Notes under the pieces: model-generated
What the model was told of the DNA's origin: nothing
The model's input: only the letters and a program-made list of their open reading frames with translations
The model's database searches: none
Program-made: the position numbers and the translations under genes
Source: Sitta carolinensis
Taxonomy: Eukaryota > Chordata > Aves > Passeriformes > Sittidae
Assembly: GCA_032173965.1 (NCBI GenBank)
Contig: CM063285.1
Coordinates: 25,145,660 to 25,209,659 of the forward strand
Length of the DNA stretch: 64,000 nt
Reading direction: 5' to 3'
Shown: piece by piece, positions 11,030 to 23,309 of the stretch
How positions within the stretch are numbered: the stretch's first letter is position 1
How the letters are laid out: the number at the start of each line of letters is the position of its first letter

Positions 11030-12349
11030 TGTCCTGGTTTGACCAGCCCATGGAAATGAGCTGACTGGGTTTGAGATTGGTATTTTATTGGACCAGTAGG
11101 AAAGCATTTTCTCGTTCTTATTCCTGTATGGGCACCAAAGGAGCTGTGCATGGGGACAGCACCTGTATGGGCACCAAAGGAGCTGAGCATGGGGACAGCA
11201 CCTGGATGGGCACCAAAGGAGCTGAGCATGGGCACCAAAGGAGCTGGCATGGGACGCACCTGTGATGGGCACCAAAGGAGCTGAGCATGGGGACAGCACC
11301 TGGATGGACACCAGAGGAGCTGAGCATGGGCACCAGCACCAGTGGCCCCCGTGGTTCGTGCTAAAGGTGGCCCCGAAGCCAGGAGCAGCCCTGAGCCCCG
11401 TTCCAGACTGAGAGCAGCTGGCACAGCTCACATGGAGTCGGCAAAAGAGCACGTGGCCAGCAGAAAGAAGCAGAGAGAGCTTGTTTCTAATACAAGACTT
11501 AGACTAAATTGACTTTTTTTTTCAGCGTTACAAGACTTTGTACTCAAAGAACACTAATTCTCTCTTGGGCTAAGAAGGAAAAAAGGAGGTAAAATTTTGT
11601 AAGAACAACCACATGAAATTAAAGTCAGTAAGAAAAGAGTTAGATTTTAGATTGAAGAGATTTTGGAAAATTTGTCTTAAGCTTAGGCTGTAAAATTCTT
11701 TTGTGAAGCTGTGGTACAGATATACTTGCTATATCAGACTTTGGGTTTTCCCCAGTAAGTTCATGGAATGCTTTGGGGAGTTGGTCGTGTTCCAGCCACA
11801 GTCATGAGCAGAGGCACCAGTGTTAGAAGTTTGATGAGAAACCTCGGCCCTGGGGATAAAAGGGGAAGACCTCTGTTCCCAGAGATGGGTGAAAGGATGC
11901 TGGAACAGCTCATCCTTAAAAAATGCACCCCAATAAGCTGACATGGACTGAAAGCACACTGAGGAAAAACTGTGAAAGATGGGAAAGACTTCACAAAGAT
12001 AAATCTCGGACACCTGTGGTTTGTGAAAAAGGAAACCACAAGAGTTCTTTTCTTGTGGGAAGCTTTCCATAGCATTAGCAAAGAATACTTTTCTCTCTAA
12101 ATGAACTAAAAAAAGACTGGTTTAGAATTGAGAAACTGACTGAGATTTTCTAAGTGTTGTTTTCTTTACATTGTTAGTTATGAGAAAAGAAGGTGTGGGA
12201 AGGGAGGAAGAGTTTTGAAGGTTCTATCCTCATTCTTGTCGTTTTCTTTTCTTTTAGTGTTAGTTAATAAAGTCTTTTTCCTTTTAAGCTTAAGCCTGCT
12301 TTGCTCTTAATTAGAAACTCTGAAATTGGCAAAAAATCAAACTAGAACA
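11030..12349 (+). mobile_element. Long avian ERV LTR (about 1.3 kb)
   Basis: The left end TGTCCTGGTTTGACC and the right end GATCAAACTAGAACA-like sequence (aatcaaactagaaca) form a 15-bp inverted repeat with three mismatches, TG...CA type. Within it are an ATTGG (inverted CCAAT) motif near 11087, a GATAAAAGG TATA-like motif near 11855, and AATAAA at 12266-12271 followed by a T-rich, U5-like tail that resembles the ends of common songbird ERV LTRs. The first third carries a 39-bp minisatellite. No matching target duplication joins the two flanks, so this is more likely the left LTR of a truncated provirus than a solo LTR. The family is not assigned. The open frames inside (minus-strand frames at 11014-11452 and 11729-12081) are not genes. 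Confidence 0.6.
11128..11340. repeat. 39-bp minisatellite, about 5-6 copies, inside the LTR
   Basis: Units begin 'atgggcaccaaaggagctg' and contain 'catggggacagcacctg'. Copies start at 11128, 11167, 11206 (shortened to 22 bp), 11228 (37 bp), 11265, 11304 (shortened) and a partial copy at 11326. The full unit is 39 bp, a multiple of three without stops in several frames. This explains the repetitive open frames on both strands (13-residue periods such as CSAPLVPIQVLSP), which are artefacts. Confidence 0.93.
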
Positions 12350-12480
12350 GAAACTGGTGTTTCTGCCCAGTTTTGAATTGAAACTATGATATTGATTTAT
12401 AAATCAAGTTTTGGGATTTGTAACAATGATCACATAATTGTGCTCGGGAAACAACAGGTAAGTAATCAGTCCAGCCTGAA
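12350..12480 (+). mobile_element. Possible ERV leader after the long LTR (PBS-like site and splice donor)
   Basis: Five bases after the LTR end, TGGTGTTTCTGCCCAG (from 12355) begins with the TGG expected of a retroviral primer-binding site, although I could not match it to a particular tRNA. About 100 bases on, AACAG|GTAAGTAA (cut at 12457/12458) is a near-consensus 5' splice donor, as found in retroviral leaders. No gag sequence follows. The interpretation rests on position and motif only. Confidence 0.35.
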
Positions 12481-14225
12481 TTTGCTCACTTGTACATTGT
12501 GTGAATAAGAGTGAAATTATTTATTTATTTTTTTTTAAGCAAATGCATTAGTATAAGTCCTTTCTGCCTTCTCTCACTCTTCTGTACATAGCAGAGAAAT
12601 CAGGCAGGCAGGTGTAAGAAACTCTGAAGCAGAGCTCTGAGGAATGGACATATTAACTCTTGAAAGCCTGCACCTCGCTGGAACCAAAACTTCATGGCAA
12701 TTGGAAGATGTAATGAATACTCCCTCCTCCTCCTCTAATCTTCCACCCCATATTCTTGCTGCCCCAAACAAGGCTACAGCAGACACATTGCTCAATTTCA
12801 ATGGAAGCCCTGTCTTTCGGGATATCAGGTCCCCAGGAGGCAGAGCACATTTGACAGAGTTGTTTACTCTTGTATCCTTGTTTCTGCTAGCAACATGAAC
12901 CTCGAAGGTTGAAGTGTTTGAGGAACAACAAAAGCCTGACTCGCTCTCTGGGAACTCAGAGTAGCAGTGACTAACAACACACTACACCCAAATGAGCAAA
13001 TGCTGAAGTTATTAGTACTCTAGCTTTCAAAACCCCAGTCAGATCAACTTTTTGTTTAAAAATCCATTCCTCTGTCTTGTTAATTTGCATACCCTAGTTA
13101 TTTGCATACTCATGCTATATAACCTCATTTGGATAGTCTCACATGTTAATAGCTTCTGACTCACATTAATAAGTTCCAAACTGTGGTATAATATTGTTCA
13201 AAACCTTCTACATCAAAACGTAATTTATGTAGCAATGTTTCATTATCAAATACTGATAAAAATTTGGCCTAGTATCTGCTGCAGTATTACCTCAACTTCC
13301 AGTAGAAATAAAGAGGGAAAAAAGAAACAAAGGACCTCCCCCACACCATTGTTTTCTTAAAATATTCTTTTAAGGAAGCAGAGGAAAGGAAGCTATAGAA
13401 CTAAATTAGAAAGACATCATTTGACCTTTCAGAAAAAAGGCATTTGCTGTATCAAAGAGAAAAAAATATAAAATGATGAGCTACTACTGACATTTTTAGA
13501 AGTAGAAACAATAGCTCTCTAAGCTTCTGATAAGCTCATTTTTTACTCACATGTCAGAGTAAATGATTGTTTAAAGAACCAAACCTAGCATCAAAGTAAT
13601 AAGTTGTCCAGCTGATGAATTAGAATCTTTCTTCTTCACCATCTCCTTTAAAATTTTTGAAATATCCTTAAGCTACAGGCAGATCCCAAGCCTTTTGGAA
13701 CTATTCAAAGGTCATTTCAGCTACATACTCTATCATGCAGATTACTGCATTAACCAGGGGATAGGACTCATTTTAATCTAAAAGTGAAGTACATGTAATG
13801 AGACGTGGCCATGGGGCCTGCACACTGAACTAAGAGTTTACATGCGTTCAGTCAAAAAATGATGAATTTACTTAGTCAAGAAAAAACGAGGAAAACGTCA
13901 CCCCTGATTTCAAATTAAAATAGACAGGGATTAATAATTTCATAGTGGTGTTTTACCATACATTCTGGAATATTCTAAACACTTACTTTTAGCAAGAATT
14001 TTTTTTTTGCTGAAGACCTAACTTTTATCAAGCATGCCAGTCCAAGGAGCAAGACAAAAAGAAAAGCCAAGTAGGAAAATACTTTTTTCTGTTACATACA
14101 CAAAGAAAGTGTAAGATATTTCACTCTATGGGAAGTAAACAATGCTGAAATTTAAGACAATAAAGGGAGATTTCATTTGTCAACTTTAAAGGAGCTAGAA
14201 ATTAGGACCATGAAATAAAGCATTT

Positions 14226-14265
<40 letters not shown>

Positions 14266-14527
14266 GATGCATTAAGATAAATTATTTTAGTTAAAATTTG
14301 GAAAGAAATTGTTTAGTCAAACCCTTTCTTCCAACATGACATTTGGCACTTCAAACAGTGAAGCAATAGCAGTCACACAATGTATTCAAACCAACCTTGT
14401 CAAATACAGCCTCATGACTGTTGTATTTTGGGGAATAAAGCAGTACCTTACAGTGATACCCAAGCAAGTTCTACTCTCATAAGCAGCAAACATCTCAGAA
14501 CCACATTCCTCACAAGCCAATTAGAAT
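12481..14527. other. Non-coding stretch, origin unclear
   Basis: No gene was recognised. 12640-12960 is slightly GC-richer but has no coding signature. A T32 run lies at 14228-14259. Confidence 0.5.
14228..14259. repeat. Poly-T tract (T32)
   Basis: Thirty-two consecutive T residues, preceded by a shorter interrupted T-rich run. Confidence 0.95.
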
Positions 14528-14532
14528 CCCTG
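14528..14532. repeat. Left target-site duplication (5 bp)
   Basis: CCCTG directly left of the LTR at 14533-15114, repeated at 15115-15119. Confidence 0.65.
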
Positions 14533-15114
14533 TGTTCTGGCTTACCCCCAACCATCAGCCAAGCCCCACCCAGTCACCCCCTCACCAGAAAGATCAGGGT
14601 TAGAACTGGACCAGTACAAGCCAGAAAATCCATAGGCTGAGATAAACACAGTTTAATAGGGAAAGCAAAATCTGCACACACAAGCAAAACAAAACAAGGA
14701 ATTAATTCCCTGCTTCCATGGGCAGGCAGGTGTTCAGCCATACCCAGGAGAGCAGGGCCCCCTCATGGGTAATGGTAACTTGGGAAGACAAAAGCCATCC
14801 CTCTAAATGTTCCCCCTTGTCTTTCTTCCCTCCAGTTTACATACTGAGCATGATGTCACATGGTCTGGAATATCCCTGTGGTCAGGTTGGGTCACCTGTC
14901 CTGGCTGTGTCCCCTCCCAACCTCCCATGCACCCCCAGTCTCCTCCCCAGCATGGCAGAATGAAAAGCAGAAAAGGCCTTGGCTCTGGGCATCCCTGCTC
15001 AGCAAAACAGAAACATCTCCACATTATCCACCCTGTGTTCAGCACAAATCCAGAACACAGCCTATGCCAGCCACGGGGAAGAAAATTAACTCCACCCCAG
15101 CCAAAACCAGCATA
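14533..15114 (-). mobile_element. Solo LTR of a common avian ERV family
   Basis: A 582-bp LTR on the minus strand. Its 5' end (plus-strand right end) reads TATGCTGGTTTTGGCTGG, one change from the TGTGCTGGTTTTGGC start of an abundant avian LTR family, followed by 'gttaattttcttc' and 'ggatttgtgctgaacaca' blocks of the same family. Near the 3' end are an ATTAAA polyadenylation signal (plus strand 14652-14657), 'ctgtgtttatctcagcc', and a G-rich tail ending AGCCAGAACA. The two ends form a short inverted repeat (TGTTCTGG / TATGCTGG). A 5-bp duplication CCCTG flanks it, which fits ERVL/ERV3-like elements. The minus- and plus-strand open frames at 14803-15190 lie inside the LTR and are not genes. Confidence 0.85.
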
Positions 15115-15119
15115 CCCTG
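15115..15119. repeat. Right target-site duplication (5 bp)
   Basis: CCCTG, matching 14528-14532 and abutting the LTR 5' end. Confidence 0.65.
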
Positions 15120-18100
15120 TGGTAGCAGTTAGCTTGCTTTCAGGCGTTAATGAATTATACTGCATTAATGCATTAATGGAACGATACTGACACTATATCA
15201 GCTAGTCTGTCCAGACATTGCAGTGCTCAGAGCTGCAAGTTCAAAAGCAACAAGTTTAAAATAAATTTAGTTTGATGTGAAAAAAGCATTCACTGGGACC
15301 AAGAGTGTTTGCCTCTTTTTTGTTGCACAAAGGAGAATATGTTCAGCAAAAATGACAAATACTTAGATTCCCATGGATCAAGCAAGATAGCCAACAGCTT
15401 TGATATTAGGGAAAGGTAAACTGCATTTAAATAATCCAAAAACAGAGGGGAGAAATAAACCAGAACTTTACACTCTGCTATACTTTCCTCTAAATAATTA
15501 GATTTATATGGACAGCCTTTCTTCCTAGTCTCTTAAGCTCATCACTCTGATTCAGGTCTGAGAAAGAGAGATACTCAGATTTACAGAATAAGTGACCCTA
15601 AAAGACAGTTCTTCATGACTTTTGTGGGTTAATCAAATATGCATGACTAAGAATTTCATGACCAGAAAATATGCGAATATTTAGCACTACTATTAGTCCA
15701 GCTCAATGTCCTTTCTTTTCAGGAGAATGCTCCTGCAGAAAAAAACATCCTACTAAAAGGAGTGGGTTTTGTTACTGATTCAAATAACAAATGTTCTCCT
15801 TGGGTCCCTTAAACCTCTCTTAATTCTCATAAAAAAAATAATCTTTGCACAGTATTTTTTTTGGTACACCTTATATTAGTTAAGATAATTTTTTTTGTTT
15901 CCTTTTCTCAATATAAAGGACACCCTGCAGATAAAGCCAAGAAAGTATGGTTGTCATCAGGCATGCAGTGTTTCAATGTAAAGCACCATCTATCAGCTTG
16001 AAAAAAAAAAATTAGTTTTTTTCGGTTTTTTTTTCATTTTTCCATTTTTTTCATTTTTCTGTAGGATAAGTCTGATATTTACAAATAAGGTGACAAAACT
16101 CAAGAATAGTAGTGCACATTGGAAATTATTTGCATTTGCATTCTCAGTATAGTTCTACATCAATTAGACACACAAGGCATTTGTTGTTATTATAATTGAG
16201 ATGACTGGCAAGTTCTGCAGCTGAAATGTTAAACAATATGAGCTATTCATGTAATACAAACAACCACCATGCAGATCTATTAAAAATACACTTTCCTCTT
16301 ATACTTCACATATCCGTGATGTTATAAGCTGAAATGTGTATTGAGAGCACACAAAAAATAGGGGTTTATTTTACAAGCTTATATAGTATTGTCACCATTT
16401 ATTTACAACCAGCAATAACTTTTTTTCCCTGATATTTGCTGTTGTTCAAGTTTGCATGGAGAGCAAACACTTAAGGCCATGCCTAACTAAATGCTACTGC
16501 TCATTCCTGTCAGGATAAGCACAATTGCAAGTTGCATCTTGTAATTCCAAAAAAGTCTGATGCTCTTCTCTCTTCATTTGACATTCTGCAAAAATAAAGT
16601 CCTGATCATACTGTTTTCCAGTCAAGACACACAAAGACCATCGCTAAAACTAACATTGATACGATTTCTTTCAAAACCAGCTGGAATTCATGTATAGTAT
16701 CTTGAGTGGGAAGGTTTGTTATGGCTTATTAGTGTGTTGTACCTGTATAAAAAAAATGGACTGCATAGAGCCTTCAGGGATTTATTGATGAAAGGATCAC
16801 CTATTGAATACACATATAAACCATTTAGCTACAAGTTTACTGATATAAAAACACCTTATGAGTATAACATGCAGGACCAGACTTTGTTACAAAAATCTAC
16901 ATTTACAAAATTCTACAGGGCAGAAAGTAGAGCTCTTTCCTTTTCCAGCTCATGATAAAAACAACAAAAATGTACACACATTCCATTAAAATAAATTGAA
17001 GGTAGAACAATTAAACCTCTTAATTTGGAAAATATTACTGATGTACCTTATTAAAATCAATTACTGATATTTGTGCCTAGGCATGAAACTGCTATAAATA
17101 TTTTTATGTAATCTATTTGTACTACAACAGTTGAATAAATAGTGATAATTAATAACTCAGAAAAGGTTGGGCTAATACATATAACTATTTCCCCAGCCAT
17201 TGTTGAATGATTCAGAACTCAGAATTGCAGACTAGCTACAGTTTCTAAAAGTTCACCATTTAAATGGCAGTCTGCAAAGAAATTTTTAAAAAAAATCTTT
17301 GAGAATTTCTTCTTAGCCTATACAAAAGCAAAATTATTTGTGTTTTTAAATTTATTTTACCCACATAAATAATTTATAAGATATATTCAACTTCATTTCC
17401 CTTAGAATAGACCAGGAAGCTTAAAAAAATCCAGTCGAAATTCTAAAGAGATACACAGAGACCTTAAGAAAAATGAGCAAGATGAATGTCCCAAACAGCA
17501 ATGGGATGTTTAGATTTAACTCAAGGACAATAAATGTGATCTACACTGTTTTCATTGAGCTTGCATTCACCCTGTGATAATTTGTGTCAGCTAAGTAAGA
17601 TTAATCACCTTGAAAGCTTGTTTACCTTCTCTATTTTATGTAAAAATGTCAGTTTATTGGTGCTTCTTAGGGAAGGAGTATATATACACATATATTTTGT
17701 TTTATCAGTAGATAAATCAAAATATTGCAGTTTTAGAGGGATACTGTTTTTCAGATTACAATCCTAAAAGGCAGTTAAAAAGCAACACACTGTGATGTGA
17801 AGGTCTTGGCCACCATGAATATCAATTGTTCAACATTCTAGTATTCTGTGAAGTTTTCTCTGCTATAGAGACTAATTTTGCTGAAATGAGCACCTGTCTA
17901 TTTCTTTCAGCGAGGTATAAATGGCATGGGGAAAAGAGAATAAACAGAAGGGGGAAACAAAGCAATTACATTTTTATAAAAAGTATTTAAACTCAGTTAT
18001 ATTATACAAAAAAGAAATACTAATTACGTCCCCACTGATGAAAGAGAAAACAAAATTTACCAATGCAAAAAGGAAAGTCATTCACCATGAAATTTAAGGA

Positions 18101-19298
18101 AATGGGCAAAACTTGTTTATTTGTCCCCAGCAGCTTTCATTTGCATAGCCAAAATTGGAAGGGGAGTGAAGGTTAACAGTATGCTTCACCCATTTTCTCC
18201 AGTAACATGGTAACTTCCCAGGGAGACTTTTTAGTTAGGCTACAGCTCCATATGAATCTTGAATAACTACCTCACTCAGGCACAAGTGAAAATCCTCACA
18301 AGAACATCCAAAGTTTATTCAGTTCTAATAAAGGCACAAGACTGAGGGTTAAGAGGTAGGTCACTGGTAGCAGCATTAGCTTTTAAAAAAACCTAGTAAA
18401 TCTGGACTCTTCCAGCTTCTTTCTCTCTCCAGGATAGATAAAAAAAAAGAAAATAGGCCATGAAACCCAGATCCTTTGAAGCATTCCATTTAGTCTAAAA
18501 AATGGCAGCATTAAAGACATGAATGAGCCTGGTTCTACAAATGTAGCAACAGTTTTGGAAGGTTTTAATCTCCTTCCTTACAGCCACCAGGCAGAAAATG
18601 TGCAGCTTTACCTTCTCTGTACAGATTTCTATTTCTGACAAAAACAGAAACATCAAGTGATTTGCTTAATTAACCAGTGAAGTCAGTCACAAACAGTAAT
18701 CCCAGTAAATTTACAAAATTAATCTGCAGTGCAAGAACATTTGCTAGAGAAATCAATGAATTTTTATTAGTTAATAAAACTAATACATTGTTGTATTTCA
18801 GAAACTTCCAGATGGTGAAGGGGAGTACAGTTATTGAACAAATTATTCATCCCTGCCTAGCTACAGAAAGTGTCGACAGTCCTTGGATACAATTCTTAGC
18901 AGCCTAACATTAAGAAAGGCTGCTGAAATATTCTTATAGGAGGTCAGTATAGTTCTTCCCTAAAATAAACCACAACCCCAACAATTCTGTTATTATTCAA
19001 TCTGTAGGCATCTTTTTTTTTTTTTTGGGGGGGGGGGTGGAAGGAGCTTTAGGAACTTAAGAGACACTCTGCTTTTCTTATTGTCTTATTTGCAGGCAAA
19101 AAGATAATTTTTTCTTTTCTTTGAAACTTTATTCTTTATCATATTAGATACAGCTTGGAAGAAACAAGTTTTTCTCTTAGTGAAGAATCCAATATGAAAA
19201 ACATTTACACAAATGTATGTGACAAATAATATCCAAACAAGTATGCATTTATGCATCATTTATATAGTCATGTTGTTCAAAGGCTAAATTGCTTCTCA
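15120..19298. other. AT-rich non-coding stretch
   Basis: No gene or known repeat was recognised over about 4 kb. Visible structure is a self-complementary A/T-rich run near 16001-16060 and a T14G11 run at 19013-19037. Confidence 0.55.
19013..19037. repeat. T14-G11 homopolymer junction
   Basis: Fourteen T are followed directly by eleven G. Such a G run can form G-rich secondary structures and is prone to sequencing error. Confidence 0.9.
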
Positions 19299-19410
19299 CA
19301 TTTTCCAAGTTGGAAGGGACCCACCAGAATCAAATCCAGCACTTAAGTCAGTGGCTCATATGGGGACCAAACCCACAATGTCAGCATTGTTAACATCATG
19401 CTTTAACCAA
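19299..19410 (-). mobile_element. tRNA-Ile-derived SINE with CR1-like tail (TguSINE1-like)
   Basis: On the minus strand, 19410-19352 reads TTGGTTAAAGCATGATGTTA ... GGGTTTGGTCCCC ... GAGCCA. This lines up base for base with the D-loop to 3' end of tRNA-Ile (TTGGTTAGAGCGTGGTGCTA ... GGGTTCGATCCCC ... GGGCCA), including the B-box region, with many transition-type changes. The following 19345-19299 reads as 'tggatttgattctggtgggtcccttccaacttgg', close to the CR1 3' UTR ('ggtcccttccaac'). A tRNA-Ile head joined to a CR1 tail is the known structure of the passerine TguSINE1 family. The first part of the tRNA (A box) is not recognisable on the right, so the copy is 5'-truncated or degraded. It is not a functional tRNA gene. 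Confidence 0.8.
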
Positions 19411-22400
19411 ATTTTTATTTCTGTACTGCTGTGAAGCTAAGCAGTTACTATTAGTTAGTCTACTCCTACAGCATAGAGTTAGAGTCTCTGCTAAGGTTTT
19501 CCATCATAAAGGAGTTAATTGAACACTGGATGACTGGTCTACAAGAACTGGAAGTTAATCATTGCTCTGTAAGCCCAGAGGAAATCATCAGCTTTGCAAA
19601 AGGTTTTTATCTGGTGGTTTTTTTCCTGAAAAACATAATATAAGCAATGCTTTCCAGTACTGCTGTTAAGTGACTTTAAATATAAGCGTTCGTTTTTAGT
19701 TCTCTTTGTTGTCAGTCCTATGACAGCCAACAGGTAGAATTCTTTGAGAAGTTAATAACCAGAAAATGTGTTTTTCTTTGGCATTGGATTGGAGTTGGAC
19801 ATTAAGATAATGGAAGAAGAGGACTCTTCATCCTTCACCTTTTATCTAGCAGCTAACCGGTCTCAACTGATTTTCCAGTTTGAATCTTAGTATGGTGGAA
19901 TGCCTCACCAATAATGAAAATTATTTCAGGGATATGTGTAAAATGATAATATGTTCCCTTCTGTAAATTAGAATGGAAAGAACTGAATGCATACCAGTAG
20001 AAAAGGAAGAGAAAAAGAACAGGGCAGGAAAGGGTAGGTGCCATTTCCCTGGCACCAGCCAGGGTGAATGCCTTTGAAAGCAGAAAAAACAGTTCTGTTG
20101 TGGTGCAAGGGTGAAATATTAGGAGGAAATGAAAATATTTTCAAAGATGAGAGCCTTGGGGCAAATTAATCTTCCTTTTTCCTGAAGTCCTGAGGACTTT
20201 ATTTAATGACAATTACATATGACTGCAAAAGTATAGAAGTTAAACAGTTCTGAGAATAATTTGATGCACTAGAATGCTCAATGCCTTTTCAGTGATAGAA
20301 CTGGATTCAGTCCCAGAAATTCTGAAGACAGTTTTGCATACTGCTGACATTACCAATGAGGTCTGGATATAAAACAGGTACAGCATTTTCAAGGCTAGGC
20401 AACACATCTTAGCTAGTGAGTAGGGATGAAAAAGCATACAAATTCTCAGATTCTATATCCTTTCTCCAGACCTGTTGAGATATTCTCCTTATGAGCATGT
20501 TTTGATGAATGCTTAAGAATCAGATGCTTTTTAAAAAATGCCTGTTTTCTACAGCACAGATGAAAACAGACAGGGAGGTCACTATGCTGAATTTGTACCA
20601 GTGACAGGTCCTCTCATCCCACAAAATTTTCCCAAAGCAGAAAAAGTTTCTTGCTGTACAGAATAGAATGAGACATAGGATAGAAAGACAAAGAGTTTTT
20701 AAAAATTAAAATAATGGTATGAAGTTCAAAGCCTACTTTCTCTTGTTCATGCCAACCATTCTCATATTTACTGAGTTCTGAAATGTCCTTTCCAATGTTA
20801 ATTTTTTTGTTTCTGCATAAATTATCACACTTCTCCCAACATATGTTGTTTTCAAATGTATTTATGTAATAAACCCCAAATTTTCAGTGCCAAAGTCATG
20901 AAATTTCTTCATAGAATAGCAGCCATCACTAACACAAATCACTTAGATTTGTGACTGCAGGACTTTGTATGATTGGACCCAGATATCTTAAAGCCCTTAA
21001 AATTGCATGTTTTATGTGCTCACAAAGACAAATATGAATATGAATCATCATTTCTATGTTGAAATAATTACTTTAAAATATACCATTAATAAAATATTCA
21101 GTTATAGACAAAAAAAAATACCTAAATAGGTTGATAATAAAAGTGTGTATGTAAATTGTCCAAGATGCCCAAAAGATCTGGTATTCTTGAGGCAGAATTA
21201 ACACTTAAACAGCATGATTAAAAGACACCTTCAAGTGTTTCTTTTTTTTTGTCATTTTAAACCAACTTAGTTGTTATGCTACTATTATAGGATTTTAGCA
21301 GGTCTTGAGGCACTGGTCTAACTCTGCAACTTTCAAAAGCATTTCATCATTACACTTCTATTTCTCCAAATATCATTTGAAATTCCAGATGTTGTAAAGG
21401 CATTAAAGATGATGAAATAATATTAAAATTATGTTTTCTTCCTTTTACATCAGTAAGAATAGCAATTAACATCTGGTGAACTATGAAACAAAATTTAAGT
21501 ATTCTTTCAAAACGTCAGTAATTCAGAGTACCACTTTGAATTTTACTGGCAAAACACAGATTCTGGGAACAGTTTCCCAACAAAACTGTCCCTCACACTG
21601 CTTATAGTCTTATTTATTATGTAGCTTGCAATGTGACTTTATAACTGATTTCCAGTGTTTTTATTTACTTATACTACAGATCTCATAACAATTTCCTCAA
21701 AAATGTACAGAGCATTGCTTCCAATAGACTGCCTATTTCAACACGTGAGGTCATAACTCTAATTTTTGACTAACAACAGGAAAGAAAAGCAGAGGGCTGT
21801 ACTTTTTTATTTCTGAATTTGACAAATTTTGCTCGGAACAGAAAATTAAGGATTAATTCATGCTGAAATTAAAATGATTGGCAAGGGAAAAATAAGTAAA
21901 ATACAGGGAATCAGTAGAAGTCTAAGATGAATATGTTAGTGTATATTGTAGAACCCAGAATTCTTTCTCTACCTTCAACAGTAATTTTCTGAAGTTGAAA
22001 ATTTTCTGGATTTTAGAGAATATAGCTATTGAAATTTGACTCTCTTAAAATATTTTTTTTTAAATTTTAAACTGAAAAGTAATATCAAAACATGAAAAAT
22101 ATTAAAAAAATTTATTTAATAACTACCAATATGTTCTTGCTCTTTTTAATTTGTTTCTTTTTAGTTTTGGAATCCTATCCCCAAAGTTAGTACCTGACAC
22201 TAATTCACAGACTATTGAAAAGCCACTTGATTTTGTTACTGCTGAAAATTCTTCTTCTTTAGGAATTAACCTTGATTTAAAAAAAAAAAAAAAAAAACAC
22301 CAAAAAATCTTTCATCTATTCTAGTTAATCTGTGAGGCACCTAGAACCTTCAAAAATTTAAATATACCCCAAGGTAAATTTTTTCCTACTGAATTAATTT

Positions 22401-23309
22401 CTCAAACTAGATGTATCACAGACCATTTGTTCCCTGCTTCTTGGGTAATAAGCAGGGACAATTTCAATCATTAAGAAATTTCTCTGAAAAAAAAGAAAGA
22501 GCAAATGGCTCACAATACTACACATTCTGTTATAATTAATCTGCAGCACAGAAGTATGCAAGGCATTCTACTGGCAAGGTGAAATATTTTTATTAGCTAA
22601 TGCATCTGAGAATATAAGAACACTACTAAGCTTTTTAAAGTTTGCTTACTACCATTTGTGTAGTGTCATTCTGTGCCAGACTCAGTGAAATCTTAAACAC
22701 ATCAACCTACGTGAATCTAGACCTCTATTCTCCTGCTGCCTCTAGCTTGACCCAATTATTTGAAAACCTTGGCCAAAACTTGTCCCTTGACATTTTGTAA
22801 TCAAAAGCTGCTGCCACCATCATTTATATGTACTCAGGAAGGTTGTTTGTTTTAAAAGGCTCCAAACTGCCATGATAAGCAATTATCTTGTCATTATTTT
22901 CACCTTCACAGAAACCCAAGACAGAGGACAGTATACTTGGTGTACTGAATATTTGACAGAATACAAATAACCTGCTAGTTTATTGGACTAGGCTTCTTTA
23001 GACAGAATACAGCTCTATAAATCCTTAATCTTTATATTGATATCCTTTGAAATTTTTGCATATCTGAAGGAAAAATTAATCTCACCATCCAGTCTCTAAT
23101 AGCAGAAAAGCGAGATGACATATGTAAGAAGTCAAATAAAAGAAACAACAGTCCAGAACAATAATTTGTGAGAAGAAGCTTTCATGGAAAGTACTTACTT
23201 TCTGAAAAGTATTAATGAAAAAGTGTAGTTAAAAGTGTATCTTAATTATGTGGAATATTTGCAAGTTTATATGCACACATACCGTATAAACATTATTTTT
23301 CTTTTGCAG
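19411..23309. other. AT-rich non-coding stretch
   Basis: No gene or known repeat was recognised. An A-rich run lies at about 22280-22297. Open frames are short and unremarkable. Confidence 0.55.

Noticed and set aside
11128..11340. CRISPR-like array of short repeats
   Set aside because: Copies are directly adjacent without unique spacers, and the context is a vertebrate LTR; this is a minisatellite.
11014..11452. Long repetitive minus-strand frames (136 and 156 codons) with 13-residue periods
   Set aside because: The 39-bp minisatellite inside an LTR keeps frames open because its unit is divisible by three.
14803..15190. 120- and 127-codon overlapping frames on opposite strands
   Set aside because: Lie almost wholly inside the LTR at 14533-15114; no coding signature.
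19352..19410. A tRNA-Ile gene
   Set aside because: Acceptor and D-arm 5' parts are missing, many stem changes are present, and a CR1-like tail follows: it is a SINE remnant.
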